Part shown: piece by piece, positions 6,801 to 15,502 of the stretch
Numbering within the stretch: the first letter of the stretch is position 1
Layout of the letters: each line of letters starts with the position of its first letter
Source of the DNA: JBEKSX01 sp049516635
GTDB lineage: Bacteria; Bacteroidota; Ignavibacteria; Tepidaquicellales; OLB5
NCBI GenBank assembly: GCA_049516635.1
Contig: JBEKSX010000012.1
Location: 1 to 39,684 of the forward strand
Direction of reading: 5' to 3'
Length of the DNA stretch: 39,684 nucleotides
Program-made: the position numbers and the translations under genes
Notes under the pieces: generated by a model
What the model was told of the DNA's origin: nothing
The model's database searches: none
The model's input: the letters and a program-made list of their open reading frames with translations, nothing else

Positions 6801-7690
6801 ACATAGGAAATTTCGATGTCTCGAACAACTGGACTTCTTCGCACAAAGCACACTCATACTTACAGACTTTATACAGAAATTACAAGACCAAGTACAACGA
6901 TATCGAAGAGAAAGCTAAGAGACAAAAAAATAAAATTATTCTTGGTGACGAGCTCCCTACGGGTGTGGTGAAAATGGCAAAAGTATATATAGCAAAAAAG
7001 AAAAAACTTGCAGTAGGAGACAAAATGGCAGGGAGACATGGTAATAAAGGCGTGGTAGCCAAAATCGTCCCTGTGCAGGATATGCCTTTTTTACCGGACG
7101 GAACCCCAGTTGATATAGTATTGAATCCTCTTGGTGTCCCCTCAAGAATGAACCTAGGACAGCTATATGAAACCGCATTAGGATGGGCAGCCCACAAGTT
7201 GGGATGCAAATTCGCAACTCCCGTTTTCGACGGCGCATCTTTTGAAGATATTCTTGATATTCTTGAAACTGCGGGCTTACCGACGAACTCCCGTACAATA
7301 TTATATAACGGCGAGACAGGAGAAAGATTCGATCAGGAAGTGACCGTCGGATACATCTATATGATGAAATTATCACATCTGGCAGATGACAAAATCCATG
7401 CACGTTCCATAGGCCCATACTCTCTTATTACCCAGCAGCCGTTGGGCGGAAAGGCACAATTTGGCGGGCAAAGGTTCGGAGAGATGGAAGTATGGGCACT
7501 CGAGGGATACGGTGCCGCATATACCCTTCTCGAAATGCTGACTGTCAAAAGCGACGATGTGAACGGAAGATCTAAGACCTATGAAGCACTGATCAAAGGT
7601 GAGAATACTCCTGAACCGAACATACCGGAAGCATTCAATGTTATCGTGAAGGAACTCCAGGGACTTTGCCTGGATATAGATCTTGATTAA
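3893..7690 (+). CDS. rpoB: DNA-directed RNA polymerase subunit beta
   Basis: 1265 residues, full length, and one of the two large catalytic subunits of RNA polymerase. The rifampicin pocket starts near residue 457 (GTSQLSQYMDQTNPLAEMTH, then KRRVSALGPGGLTRERAG). The residues matching E. coli D516, H526 and S531 are all the sensitive type. The GRLCPIETPEGPNIGL block and the C-terminal KVYIAKKKKLAVGDKMAGRH and PLGGKAQFGGQRFGEMEVWA motifs of the active-site and switch regions are intact. DVHYTHYGRL (Tyr where E. coli has Pro) fits a Bacteroidota-type polymerase. The start is fixed by GGAGG. rpoC follows after 19 bp. Confidence 0.98.
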   Translation: MTFDLNRINSNGKRIFLSRSKKQIDTPDLLNVQLESFKEFLQEDVPPSERKKTGIQSVFQKNFPITDSRETAILEFIEYYLEKPQYSIRECQEQGLTYSVSLKTKLRLSTKPNKEAKEYSNAIEQDVYMGNIPYMTSYGSFIINGAERVIVSQLHRAPGVVFSESVHQNGTKLYSARIIPMKGSWVEFTTDINNCLFAYIDRRKKFPVTTILRALGYSTNEEILDLFGLIEVIDLQKQNLKDFIGKQICDDLIDKETGELLAEKASAIDDDLIDKIKKSSITKLKIFKSDRPYEESLIANTLNKDAAQSESDALEEISKQLKPSDTDDETAKNLVDKLFFNEKKYDLGEVGRYKINYRLGLNIPPNKTVLDKEDIISIINYLVDLEAGKKAVDDIDHLGNRRVRSVSEQLSQQFNVGLARMARTIRERMSIHDEENITPANLVSARTITTALISFFGTSQLSQYMDQTNPLAEMTHKRRVSALGPGGLTRERAGFEVRDVHYTHYGRLCPIETPEGPNIGLISSLCTHARISAFGFIETPYRKVRNGKVSNDIDYLSAEKEDDFIIAQANVGLENSRMTDDKIKARYKGDFPIVAPDQVHYMDVAPNQIVSAAAALIPFLEHDDANRALMGSNMQRQAVPLLRPKAPLVGTGFEQKVAHDSRTLILAEGNGVVEYVSADRIIVKYEIDKNSEQALTTFDDKEVVEYNLIKFLRTNQDTCINQKPIVNVGDEVKLGDVLADGSATDHGELALGRSILTAFMPWKGYNFEDAIVISERIVAEDVYTSIHIEEYELQVRDTKRGEEELTRDIPNVSEEATKELDEDGIVRIGAEVKENDILIGKVTPKGETEPTPEEKLLRAIFGEKAGDVKDASLKAPPGMRGIVISKKLFTRKQRDTETKKEEKKKLDKLEAERRSSLENLDISLVTKLGIIFDGKESVGIRDIEGNTVIRSGVNLKKETFLNLLDNPNFNIGNFDVSNNWTSSHKAHSYLQTLYRNYKTKYNDIEEKAKRQKNKIILGDELPTGVVKMAKVYIAKKKKLAVGDKMAGRHGNKGVVAKIVPVQDMPFLPDGTPVDIVLNPLGVPSRMNLGQLYETALGWAAHKLGCKFATPVFDGASFEDILDILETAGLPTNSRTILYNGETGERFDQEVTVGYIYMMKLSHLADDKIHARSIGPYSLITQQPLGGKAQFGGQRFGEMEVWALEGYGAAYTLLEMLTVKSDDVNGRSKTYEALIKGENTPEPNIPEAFNVIVKELQGLCLDIDLD

Positions 7691-7709
7691 TTTAGAAAGA
7701 AAAAAAATT

Positions 7710-10700
7710 ATGTTATTCAAAAAAGAAGCAAAAAAAGTTCGAAAAGCTTTTAGCAGAATGTCGATCAATCTTGCATCAACGGACTCAATCATAAGAAATT
7801 CACACGGCGAGGTCCTGAAACCTGAGACTATAAATTATAGAACATTCAAACCAGATAAAGACGGGCTATTTTGTGAAAAAATATTTGGACCGGTGAAAGA
7901 CTGGGAATGCCACTGCGGTAAATATAAAGGGATAAGATACAACGGGATCGTCTGTGACAGATGCGGGGTCGAAGTAAACCAGAAAAGCCTGCGCCGCGAA
8001 AGAATGGGGCATATTTCATTGAGCGTTCCTGTGGTTCATATCTGGTACTTCAGGTCAACACCCAGCAAGATCAGCTATGTACTGGGAATTAGCAATAAGG
8101 ACTTAGAAAAAATTATATATTATGAAAACTATGTTGTGATCAATCCCGGTAGCTCCCAGTATAAGAAAGGTGATCTCCTTACGGAGGACGAGTATCTTAA
8201 TACTTTGAACAACCTTCCTGAGGAAGAGGAAAACCTGGATGAATATGACGAAAACAAATTCGTTTGCAAAAATGGTGCTGAAGCCGTAAAAGAACTTCTA
8301 AAAAGAGTTGATGTTGAGGAAGAGGTAAGCCGTCTTAGAATACAGCTGTTCGAAGAAACATCTGTTCAGAAAAAGCAGGATATAATCAAAAGACTTCGTG
8401 TACTTAAAGCTTTCCAGAGGAAAGATGACAGAAGACTTAACAAGCCCGAATGGATGGTTCTCGATGTGATTCCTGTTATTCCTCCCGAACTGAGACCTCT
8501 TGTACCGCTTGAAGGAGGCAGATTCGCTACGAGTGATTTGAACGATCTATATAGAAGAGTAATTATCAGGAACAACAGGTTAAAAAGATTGATAGACATC
8601 AAAGCTCCGGAAGTAATTCTAAGGAATGAAAAAAGGATGCTTCAGGAAGCTGTGGATGCATTGCTGGATAATTCACGCAGAGCTACAGCCGTGAAGTCTG
8701 AAAACAGACCTTTAAAATCATTATCAGACATTCTTAAAGGGAAACAGGGCAGATTCAGACAAAATCTGTTAGGAAAACGTGTAGATTACTCCGGACGAGC
8801 AGTTATAGTTGTGGGACCCGAGTTACAACTCCATGAATGCGGTATACCTAAAGACATGGCTCTAGAATTGTTTAAACCTTTCGTAATAAGGAGACTTATA
8901 GATAGAGACCTGGTAAAGACCGTAAAAAGTGCTAAAAAATTGATTGAAAGAAGAACTCCCGAAGTTTGGGAGGTTCTGGAGAATGTTATCGACGGGCATC
9001 CGGTCCTGCTAAATAGGGCCCCTACCCTTCACAGATTGAGTATCCAGGCTTTTCAACCTGTGCTGGTTGAAGGAAAAGCGCTGAGAATTCATCCGCTCGT
9101 ATGCACAGCATTTAATGCTGACTTCGACGGTGACCAGATGGCTGTACACGTCCCATTATCTTATGAAGCACAGCTGGAAGCAAGAGTGCTGATGCTTTCA
9201 AGCCACAACCTGCTTTCACCGCAGAATGGAGATCCAATTGCAATAGCGAATCAGGAGATAGTACTGGGATGCTACTACCTGACGAAATATAAAAAAGGAG
9301 AACCCGGTGAAGGTAAAATATTCTCAAATCCTGATGAAGCTATTGTTGCCCATAATACAGGAAGAATAGGATTACATACACGTATCAAAGTAAGGATAAA
9401 CGGACAAATTATCGAAACTACTATGGGCAGGGTGATATTCAACCAGATTGTTCCCGAGGAAGTCGGTTTTATAAATGAACTTCTCACCAAAAAAGGAATA
9501 ATCAAAATTATCAGTACGGTTTTCAAAACAGTAGGAAATGTTAAGACCGTAAAGTTTCTAGATGATCTGAAGACACTTGGATTTAGCTATGCTATGAAGG
9601 GAGGGCTTTCCGTAAACCTGGATGATATTAGAATTCCACAGTTAAAAGGGAAGATTATTGATGCAGCCCAAAAGAGAGTCGACGCCGTAGAAAAATCGAG
9701 AATGAGAGGTTTGATCACGGAGGGTGAACGTTATAATAAAGTCATCGATATCTGGACACACGCTACCAATGAAGTAAAGAGCGAACTGATGAATACACTA
9801 AAAACATCCAGTGACGGGTTCAACTCACTTCATATGATGATAGATTCGGGCGCAAGAGGTTCCCAGGACCAGGTTAGCCAGCTGGCTGGTATGAGAGGAT
9901 TGATGGCAAAGCCGCAGAAAAGTATGACCGGACAGGCAGGAGAGATAATTGAAAACCCGATCATTGCTAACTTCAAAGAAGGACTATCCATCCTCGAATA
10001 CTTTATTTCAACGCACGGAGCAAGAAAAGGTCTTGCTGATACAGCATTGAAGACTGCAGATGCGGGCTACCTGACCAGAAAACTCGTAGATGTATCACAG
10101 GATGTTATTATTTATGATGATGACTGCGGAACTATCAGAGGTTTGACCGTTGAAGCATTAAAAGATGGAGAAGATATTAAGGAACCGTTATCTGAAAGGA
10201 TACTGGGCAGGGTTGCTTTGCATAATATTGTTGATCCTAACACCAGAAAAGTAATTGTTAAAGCCAATGAAGAGATAGATGAGGAATTAGCAGCAAAGAT
10301 ATCCGAGACTTCAATATCCTCTGTCGATATCAGGTCGGTATTAACCTGTGAATCTAAAAGAGGAATTTGTGCAAAATGCTATGGGAGAAATCTAACTACC
10401 GGAAAGATTGTAGACGTTGGCGAAGCTGTTGGCGTTATTGCTGCACAGTCGATCGGTGAACCGGGCACTCAATTAACCTTGAGAACGTTCCACATCGGCG
10501 GAACAGCAAGCAGGATCGTAACTCAATCCAGGATTCCTACAAAATTTGCAGGTAAAGTAAAATTCGAGAACATTAAGATAATAAAATTTGAAAATATAGG
10601 TGCTCCCGAAGGTGAATCATTCGTTACTTTAAGCAGAAACGGAATCATACAGATCCTTGACGAAAATAACAGGCTGGTATCAAAATATGACGTGCCTTAC

Positions 10701-11978
10701 GGTGCTCACCTACTTGTTAAGAACAATGAAATAGTTGATAAGAACCAGATATTATATGAATGGGATCCGTACAACTCGGTTATCGTTGCTGAACATAACG
10801 GGTTGGTCAATTACCAGGACCTAAAAGAGAACGTAAGCTATATGGAAGCACCGGATGAGACTACCGGACATATACAGAAAGTTGTTATCGAATCAAAAGA
10901 TAAGACTCTAAGCCCGATGATCACTATCGCTAATTCGAAAGGAGAGATACAAAGCAGTTACATCATCCCGGCATTGGCACACCTTCTCGTAAATGACGGT
11001 GATACCGCTAAGGCGGGGCAGATACTTGTCAAGATACCCAGAGAAACAGGAAAAACCCGGGATATCACCGGTGGCTTGCCAAGAGTAACCGAATTGTTCG
11101 AAGCAAGAAGCCCGAATTCACCCTCTATAGTGAGTGAGATCGATGGGGTAGTCGAAATCGGCCAGTTGAAGAGGGGTTCACGAGAAGTTAAAGTAATAAG
11201 CTCTGATAAATCAGTAGAGAAAAAATACCTCATTCCAGTAGGCAAGCATATTCTTGTTAGGGATGGTGATTTTGTGAAAGCAGGTGAAGCATTATCGAGC
11301 GGATCTGTTGATCCTCATGACATTTTAAGAATAAAAGGCGTTGCAGATGTACAGGCTTACCTTGTGAACGAAATACAGGAAGTCTACAGGATGCAGGGCG
11401 TGAAGATCAATGATAAACATATCGAGGTAATAGTCAGACAAATGCTCCAAAAGGTCAGAATAATAGATCCGGGAGACACCCATTACCTTGAAGGTGACGT
11501 AGTGCACAGATATAAGTTCTATGATGAAAATGAAAGCTTAAAGAACAAAATCGTCATAACTGATAAAGGTGACTCGGGCAAAGTACACCTGTATGACATT
11601 ATGGATAAAAAGCAGGCAAAGGAAATAAATTCTGAACTCAAGAAAAAAGGAAAAGAGCTTGCTAAATTCAGGGAGGCTCATCCGGCTATCGCCAATCCCA
11701 TCTTACTCGGGATTACACAAACCTCACTGACCACGGATAGCTTCATTTCCGCTGCATCGTTCCAGGAAACGACAAAGGTTCTTACAGACGCATCAATAGA
11801 GGGCAAAATTGACCACCTGCTCGGTTTAAAGGAAAACGTAATTGTAGGACAATTGATTCCAGCAGGTACCGGATTGAAAAAATACAAAGACTTACTGGTG
11901 ACGAAGAAAGACATTGAGGTTGTAGAAGAAGTTAAGAAGAAGACCAGGAAAACGAAGAAAAAAGAACTCGCAGAGTAA
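7710..11978 (+). CDS. rpoC: DNA-directed RNA polymerase subunit beta'
   Basis: 1422 residues from the ATG at 7710 (MLFKKEAKKVRKAFSRM). The reading frame also opens at a TTG at 7683, but that would overlap rpoB and add nine unconserved residues; the ATG has a purine-rich AGAAAG upstream, so I prefer it. Visible are the N-terminal zinc ribbon (CHCGKYKG...CDRC, about residues 68-86), the catalytic Mg-binding NADFDGDQMAVH (about residue 470), and the second zinc site CESKRGICAKC (about residue 880) followed by the VGVIAAQSIGEPGTQLTLRT trigger-loop region. The C-terminal tail is lysine-rich. An intrinsic terminator follows 18 bp after the stop. Confidence 0.98.
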   Translation: MLFKKEAKKVRKAFSRMSINLASTDSIIRNSHGEVLKPETINYRTFKPDKDGLFCEKIFGPVKDWECHCGKYKGIRYNGIVCDRCGVEVNQKSLRRERMGHISLSVPVVHIWYFRSTPSKISYVLGISNKDLEKIIYYENYVVINPGSSQYKKGDLLTEDEYLNTLNNLPEEEENLDEYDENKFVCKNGAEAVKELLKRVDVEEEVSRLRIQLFEETSVQKKQDIIKRLRVLKAFQRKDDRRLNKPEWMVLDVIPVIPPELRPLVPLEGGRFATSDLNDLYRRVIIRNNRLKRLIDIKAPEVILRNEKRMLQEAVDALLDNSRRATAVKSENRPLKSLSDILKGKQGRFRQNLLGKRVDYSGRAVIVVGPELQLHECGIPKDMALELFKPFVIRRLIDRDLVKTVKSAKKLIERRTPEVWEVLENVIDGHPVLLNRAPTLHRLSIQAFQPVLVEGKALRIHPLVCTAFNADFDGDQMAVHVPLSYEAQLEARVLMLSSHNLLSPQNGDPIAIANQEIVLGCYYLTKYKKGEPGEGKIFSNPDEAIVAHNTGRIGLHTRIKVRINGQIIETTMGRVIFNQIVPEEVGFINELLTKKGIIKIISTVFKTVGNVKTVKFLDDLKTLGFSYAMKGGLSVNLDDIRIPQLKGKIIDAAQKRVDAVEKSRMRGLITEGERYNKVIDIWTHATNEVKSELMNTLKTSSDGFNSLHMMIDSGARGSQDQVSQLAGMRGLMAKPQKSMTGQAGEIIENPIIANFKEGLSILEYFISTHGARKGLADTALKTADAGYLTRKLVDVSQDVIIYDDDCGTIRGLTVEALKDGEDIKEPLSERILGRVALHNIVDPNTRKVIVKANEEIDEELAAKISETSISSVDIRSVLTCESKRGICAKCYGRNLTTGKIVDVGEAVGVIAAQSIGEPGTQLTLRTFHIGGTASRIVTQSRIPTKFAGKVKFENIKIIKFENIGAPEGESFVTLSRNGIIQILDENNRLVSKYDVPYGAHLLVKNNEIVDKNQILYEWDPYNSVIVAEHNGLVNYQDLKENVSYMEAPDETTGHIQKVVIESKDKTLSPMITIANSKGEIQSSYIIPALAHLLVNDGDTAKAGQILVKIPRETGKTRDITGGLPRVTELFEARSPNSPSIVSEIDGVVEIGQLKRGSREVKVISSDKSVEKKYLIPVGKHILVRDGDFVKAGEALSSGSVDPHDILRIKGVADVQAYLVNEIQEVYRMQGVKINDKHIEVIVRQMLQKVRIIDPGDTHYLEGDVVHRYKFYDENESLKNKIVITDKGDSGKVHLYDIMDKKQAKEINSELKKKGKELAKFREAHPAIANPILLGITQTSLTTDSFISAASFQETTKVLTDASIEGKIDHLLGLKENVIVGQLIPAGTGLKKYKDLLVTKKDIEVVEEVKKKTRKTKKKELAE

Positions 11979-11996
11979 CTTATATATGATATGAAT

Positions 11997-12024
11997 AAAA
12001 AACCCGCTTTTATGCGGGTTTTTT
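11997..12024 (+). terminator. Intrinsic terminator of the rpoBC operon
   Basis: AAAAAACCCGC (11997-12007) pairs perfectly over 11 bp with GCGGGTTTTTT (12014-12024) around loop TTTTAT. It has a GC-rich core and a six-T run on the 3' side, and lies 18 bp after the rpoC stop. The A-tract makes it potentially bidirectional. It is the clearest Rho-independent terminator in the window. Confidence 0.9.
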
Positions 12025-12041
12025 ATGTTCAAAAATCATTT

Positions 12042-13367
12042 ATGCATAAAAAAATAACAGAATACCTTAACTATATTTATGGACTCGAAAGAACGGGTAG
12101 AAAATACGATTTAAAAAAAATAGCTCGTTTACTTGAGGAAACAGGCAACCCGCACATATCTCAAAAATTTATACATATCGCGGGCACTAATGGTAAAGGG
12201 GGCACAGCTTCATTGTTAGCTTCAATTTTAATGGAGCATGGTCTTAAGACAGGATTATTTACTTCTCCGCACATCTTAAGTTTCAACGAAAGAATCAGAA
12301 TTAATTCTTCTCAAATCACGAACTCATATATCAAAGATTATCTTAGCAACAATATTAAGTTTATTAAAAAGATTGGCGCATCTTTTTTTGAGGTTAATAC
12401 CGGCTTAGCTTTAAAATATTTTTACGATAAACGAACCGACGCTGCGGTTATTGAAACGGGTCTTGGAGGAAGGCTGGATGCTACTAACATAATTAAACCA
12501 CAATTGAGCATTATAACACAATTAGGAATAGAACACATGGATTTTTTGGGTCATACATTGCAAAAAATCGCTAAAGAAAAAATAGGTATTGTGAAACCTA
12601 ACGTCGATGTGATAGTAAGCGATGATCACTCTGAATTGGAAAGTTTATTTTTAAAAAGAATTGAAAATAATAGATTATCATTTATTGATGATAAAGTTGA
12701 AGTAACCGACGTCAAACAATACATTACGGGCAGCACATATACTGTCGTATTTAATGACTACAGTCCTAGACTTAAAGTCCACTCCCCTCTTCCCGGTAAT
12801 TACCAGATCAGAAATTCTGTAACTGCTATTTTCGGAGCTCTAAAATTTTTATCCGGAATAGGTATTAAAGCGGATGTACATAAAATAGCTAATGGTATTA
12901 AGAATGTAATAGCAAATACTGGTTATCACGGTAGGTTTGAGAGTCTTAAGTCAGGAGGGATAACATATATTTTCGACGTAGCTCACAATCCCGATGCAAT
13001 TAAATATTCTCTCATAAACACAGAAAATCGCAAAATAGATATTATCATATTTGCACTAATGAATGATAAGGATTACAAACCTGCCCTCAGGGATTTGCTT
13101 AAGTATTCTGACACCATCGTATTCACCAGCCCAAACAATAAAAGAGCACAGCAGCCTAAAATACTGTTTGATTACGCAGTCAGAGTTTCCCGCTTAAAAG
13201 CCGATAAACCGATAAGAAAACAATATTATTGTACTGGTAACGTTAAAGAAGCTTTAAAGTTATCAAATATCTTGGTCGGCTATAAGGGTAAAATACTTAT
13301 TATAGGTTCGTTTTTCCTGGTATCTGAGGCTATTAAGGTATTAAAGCTTAAGAAATATTTTCATTAA
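12042..13367 (+). CDS. folC: Folylpolyglutamate synthase / dihydrofolate synthase
   Basis: 441 residues from the ATG at 12042 (MHKKITEYLNYIYGLERTG). The frame is open back to 11991, but those codons run through the rpoC terminator, so the upstream starts are rejected. It is a Mur-ligase-fold ATP-dependent enzyme that adds glutamate to dihydropteroate or folates in the cytoplasm. Motifs seen are the ATP loop GTNGKGGTAS (about residues 48-57), ETGLGGRLDATN, the GIEHMDFLG segment and the C-terminal-domain entry FDVAHNPDA. Whether it does one or both reactions cannot be told from sequence alone. No clear Shine-Dalgarno site is seen. It converges on the Spy-like gene downstream. Confidence 0.93.
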   Translation: MHKKITEYLNYIYGLERTGRKYDLKKIARLLEETGNPHISQKFIHIAGTNGKGGTASLLASILMEHGLKTGLFTSPHILSFNERIRINSSQITNSYIKDYLSNNIKFIKKIGASFFEVNTGLALKYFYDKRTDAAVIETGLGGRLDATNIIKPQLSIITQLGIEHMDFLGHTLQKIAKEKIGIVKPNVDVIVSDDHSELESLFLKRIENNRLSFIDDKVEVTDVKQYITGSTYTVVFNDYSPRLKVHSPLPGNYQIRNSVTAIFGALKFLSGIGIKADVHKIANGIKNVIANTGYHGRFESLKSGGITYIFDVAHNPDAIKYSLINTENRKIDIIIFALMNDKDYKPALRDLLKYSDTIVFTSPNNKRAQQPKILFDYAVRVSRLKADKPIRKQYYCTGNVKEALKLSNILVGYKGKILIIGSFFLVSEAIKVLKLKKYFH

Positions 13368-13383
13368 ATAATTATTGAGCCGA

Positions 13384-13860
13384 TTATTGTGAATCCTTCT
13401 TTTGATTCTTTTGTTGGTAGTCCTTCAGTAATTTCATTATCTCGCTGTTAAACTTCCTTTCGAATATTATCATAGTAGCAATTTGCTTTGGAGTTAAAAT
13501 TGTTTTAATGTCAATTGCAAAATCCTGTTTAAGCTGGTTTACGTCATTTTCCAGTTTAATTATCTGGTCAACCAGTGTATCCAGCCCGTTACCGCTCTCA
13601 AGATTTTCGGTCATAAGCTTATAAGTTTGGAATCTTTTCTTGTTCAAAGCTTTTAGTGACTTGCTAAAATCTATATATTTCTCTTTAAATACAGCCGATG
13701 AATTTTCGTCCAGGTCAAGTCTTTTCATTAGTTTTTCAAGCTTTATCTTTTGTATCTTATCCCCGAAGTCATTCTTGTTGTTCTGTGCTGACGTGATTGA
13801 AGTGCACAAGAATAACAACAGCTCCATAAATATAACGATTTGAATATGGATTATTTTCAT
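13384..13860 (-). CDS. Secreted Spy/CpxP-like protein, possible periplasmic sensor
   Basis: 158 residues. An N-terminal hydrophobic signal (about residues 5-25, ending near TSAQ) predicts export to the periplasm. The rest is helical and charged and ends with LTPKQIATMIIFERKF, which fits the LTxxQ motif of the Spy/CpxP/Metal_resist group. Those proteins act as periplasmic chaperones or as sensors that hold signalling partners inactive (CpxP, ZraP, CnrX). It is the third gene after an ECF sigma factor and its anti-sigma, with 19 bp to the anti-sigma gene, so a sensing role for that pair is likely but inferred. No metal-binding His/Cys cluster is visible. An internal Met at residue 12 is an alternative start. 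Confidence 0.7.
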   Translation of the reverse strand: MKIIHIQIVIFMELLLFLCTSITSAQNNKNDFGDKIQKIKLEKLMKRLDLDENSSAVFKEKYIDFSKSLKALNKKRFQTYKLMTENLESGNGLDTLVDQIIKLENDVNQLKQDFAIDIKTILTPKQIATMIIFERKFNSEIMKLLKDYQQKNQKKDSQ

Positions 13861-13879
13861 TTCTTAATACTTTACATTT

Positions 13880-14662
13880 TTATAAATTAGCATTCGATAG
13901 TTGTTCCAGAAAAAGATTCTGATCCGTACCGTTCAATTTGTCCAATTCACTCTCTGTATCTTCATTCATACTGCTTTCATCATCACCTGAATTACTATAA
14001 ACAATTTCATCGATAGCAGATGTAGAAGCCACGTCTTTATTAATATCGGGCTGATTCTGTTCGTTCTCCGTTCCCTCCTGTTTTTTGCCAATTTCATTTA
14101 TCTTCTGATTCTTAGCGTAGGATTCATTAATCCTTGAGACCCTCCTATGCAATTTATGAATTTCATGAACTTCAGAGATATCCGTTATTTCATTTTCTTT
14201 TATATTATGCTGGATATCTTCCGGCTTCACATTCTTGTTATCAGTATCAACCGAATCTTTTTTGATTGTAATAGAATTCTTTATAATATACTGTGTCTCA
14301 TCTGTTGTTATTGTAATCCTATAAATCACAAAAATTAAAATAACAGCGGCTACAGGAACAATAACTTTCCAAATGAGCACGAGTGGTTTCTTAAAGCCCA
14401 GGAAATCAGATGACCTTTCTCTTTCCTCAATCTTATCATGTATTCGCGGGAGCAGGTTATTCCAATATTGAGGTAATGGTACTTCAAATTTTACAGACGC
14501 AGTCAAATTAAAAACAGATTTCATCTCATTATAAAAATCCCTCAATTCATTCGATTTAGAAAGCGCATCTTCTACTTTCAGCTTTTCAGCATTATTCAAA
14601 TGACCTGTTACATAATCAGGTATCAGATATTTTATCTCATCTATGTTTATTTTATTTTCCAT
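13880..14662 (-). CDS. Membrane anti-sigma factor (zinc-free type)
   Basis: 260 residues. The N-terminal domain (IKYLIPDYVTGHLNNAEKLK, about residues 10-30) has the anti-sigma pattern of a short helix followed by a cytoplasmic sigma-binding bundle, but lacks the HxxxCxxC zinc motif. One membrane helix follows (about 94-116), then a long acidic, Asn/Asp/Glu-rich segment expected in the periplasm, with no recognised domain. It starts 17 bp after the ECF sigma gene, so it most likely holds that sigma factor at the membrane. The low-complexity tail could be a proteolysis or sensor-docking region; that is inference. Confidence 0.75.
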   Translation of the reverse strand: MENKINIDEIKYLIPDYVTGHLNNAEKLKVEDALSKSNELRDFYNEMKSVFNLTASVKFEVPLPQYWNNLLPRIHDKIEERERSSDFLGFKKPLVLIWKVIVPVAAVILIFVIYRITITTDETQYIIKNSITIKKDSVDTDNKNVKPEDIQHNIKENEITDISEVHEIHKLHRRVSRINESYAKNQKINEIGKKQEGTENEQNQPDINKDVASTSAIDEIVYSNSGDDESSMNEDTESELDKLNGTDQNLFLEQLSNANL

Positions 14663-14679
14663 TTTCTTTAATTACATAC

Positions 14680-15240
14680 TTAAATTTTCAGTCTTGTTTT
14701 TAAGTATTCGCTTAACTTTTTCACAGCATGAAAATAATTAGCTTTAATTCCTCCAACTGATCTTTTCATAATACCTGCTATTTCTTCATAGCTTAATTCC
14801 TCATAATATCTCAGATTAAAAACCGCTCTTTGCTGCGCAGGTAGAGTACTAATCGCTTCCATTAAAAGAGCCCTCCTTTTTTCTTCATCCATAAGCTCAT
14901 CGGTTTTCTTGTCATCTGTTTCAATAGGGTCTGTAACAACCTCGATACTTACCACATTCTTCGATTTTACTTTCTTTATATGATTAATCGAATAATTAGT
15001 TGCAATTCTATATAGCCATGTAAATAAATTTGATTCTTCCCGGAAGTTCTTCAAAGCAGAATAGACCTTAATAAAAACCTCCTGGGTAATATCATCGGCA
15101 TCGTCATGACTATTCACTATTTTCCTGATAACCCAATAAACCTGCTGCTGGTACTTCCTGACGATCTCATTATAGCCTTTTATATCACCGTTTTTAAAAG
15201 CATTAATCAAATCCGAATCAGATTTACTATCCACCACCAT
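14680..15240 (-). CDS. RNA polymerase ECF sigma factor (RpoE-like)
   Basis: 186 residues with the two ECF domains. Region 2 (about residues 20-95) contains DDITQEVFIKVYSALKNF and the NLFTWLYRIATNYSINHIKK promoter-melting segment. Region 4 (about 125-183) contains LPAQQRAVFNLRYYEELSYE and EIAGIMKRSVGGIKANYFHA, the -35-binding helix-turn-helix. Between them is an acidic linker. It leads the three-gene operon sigma / anti-sigma / Spy-like protein. No convincing autoregulatory promoter was found upstream. The target regulon is unknown; neighbours suggest envelope stress. Confidence 0.92.
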   Translation of the reverse strand: MVVDSKSDSDLINAFKNGDIKGYNEIVRKYQQQVYWVIRKIVNSHDDADDITQEVFIKVYSALKNFREESNLFTWLYRIATNYSINHIKKVKSKNVVSIEVVTDPIETDDKKTDELMDEEKRRALLMEAISTLPAQQRAVFNLRYYEELSYEEIAGIMKRSVGGIKANYFHAVKKLSEYLKTRLKI

Positions 15241-15362
15241 GCGAGACTATCCTTTAACCCTGTTATTAATATATTTAATCTAGTTTTGCTACTTTAATTC
15301 ATTGGTTAAAAGATTTATCAATAATTTAGCTCGCATCTCAATACCTCTATATTTCATATAAT

Positions 15363-15391
15363 TTGACAATAATTTGGATAAAAAGTTTAAT
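15363..15391 (+). promoter_or_regulatory. Predicted sigma70-type promoter upstream of the lytic transglycosylase gene
   Basis: TTGACA (15363-15368), a 17-bp spacer, then TTTAAT (15386-15391). This is a perfect -35 and a five-of-six -10 on the plus strand, in the spacer between the divergent ECF operon and the lytic transglycosylase gene. The predicted 5' leader is about 105 nt. Chance matches are possible in AT-rich DNA. Confidence 0.45.
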
Positions 15392-15502
15392 TTATAAGGA
15401 ATGTATTGCATATTTCGACATAGATTATAGTATTTCATAAACTATAAAAAAATACTAAAATTGAAACTCAGTTCCGAGTTAGATAATTAATAAAAAGGGG
15501 CT

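Noticed and set aside
6127..6846. 239-codon minus-strand open frame inside rpoB
   Set aside because: It lies wholly opposite a conserved rpoB region, has Ser/Leu-rich composition typical of antisense shadows, and shows no recognisable domain.
7683..7709. TTG start for rpoC overlapping rpoB
   Set aside because: The nine extra residues are not typical of the beta' N-terminus, and ATG 7710 has a purine-rich site just upstream.
7373..7792. Minus-strand open frame across the rpoB-rpoC junction
   Set aside because: It is opposite two conserved genes, with no ribosome-binding site or family features; it is a shadow frame.
13368..13383. Terminator between the convergent folC and Spy-like genes
   Set aside because: Only a six-bp A/T stem with a ten-nt loop can be drawn there, too weak to call.
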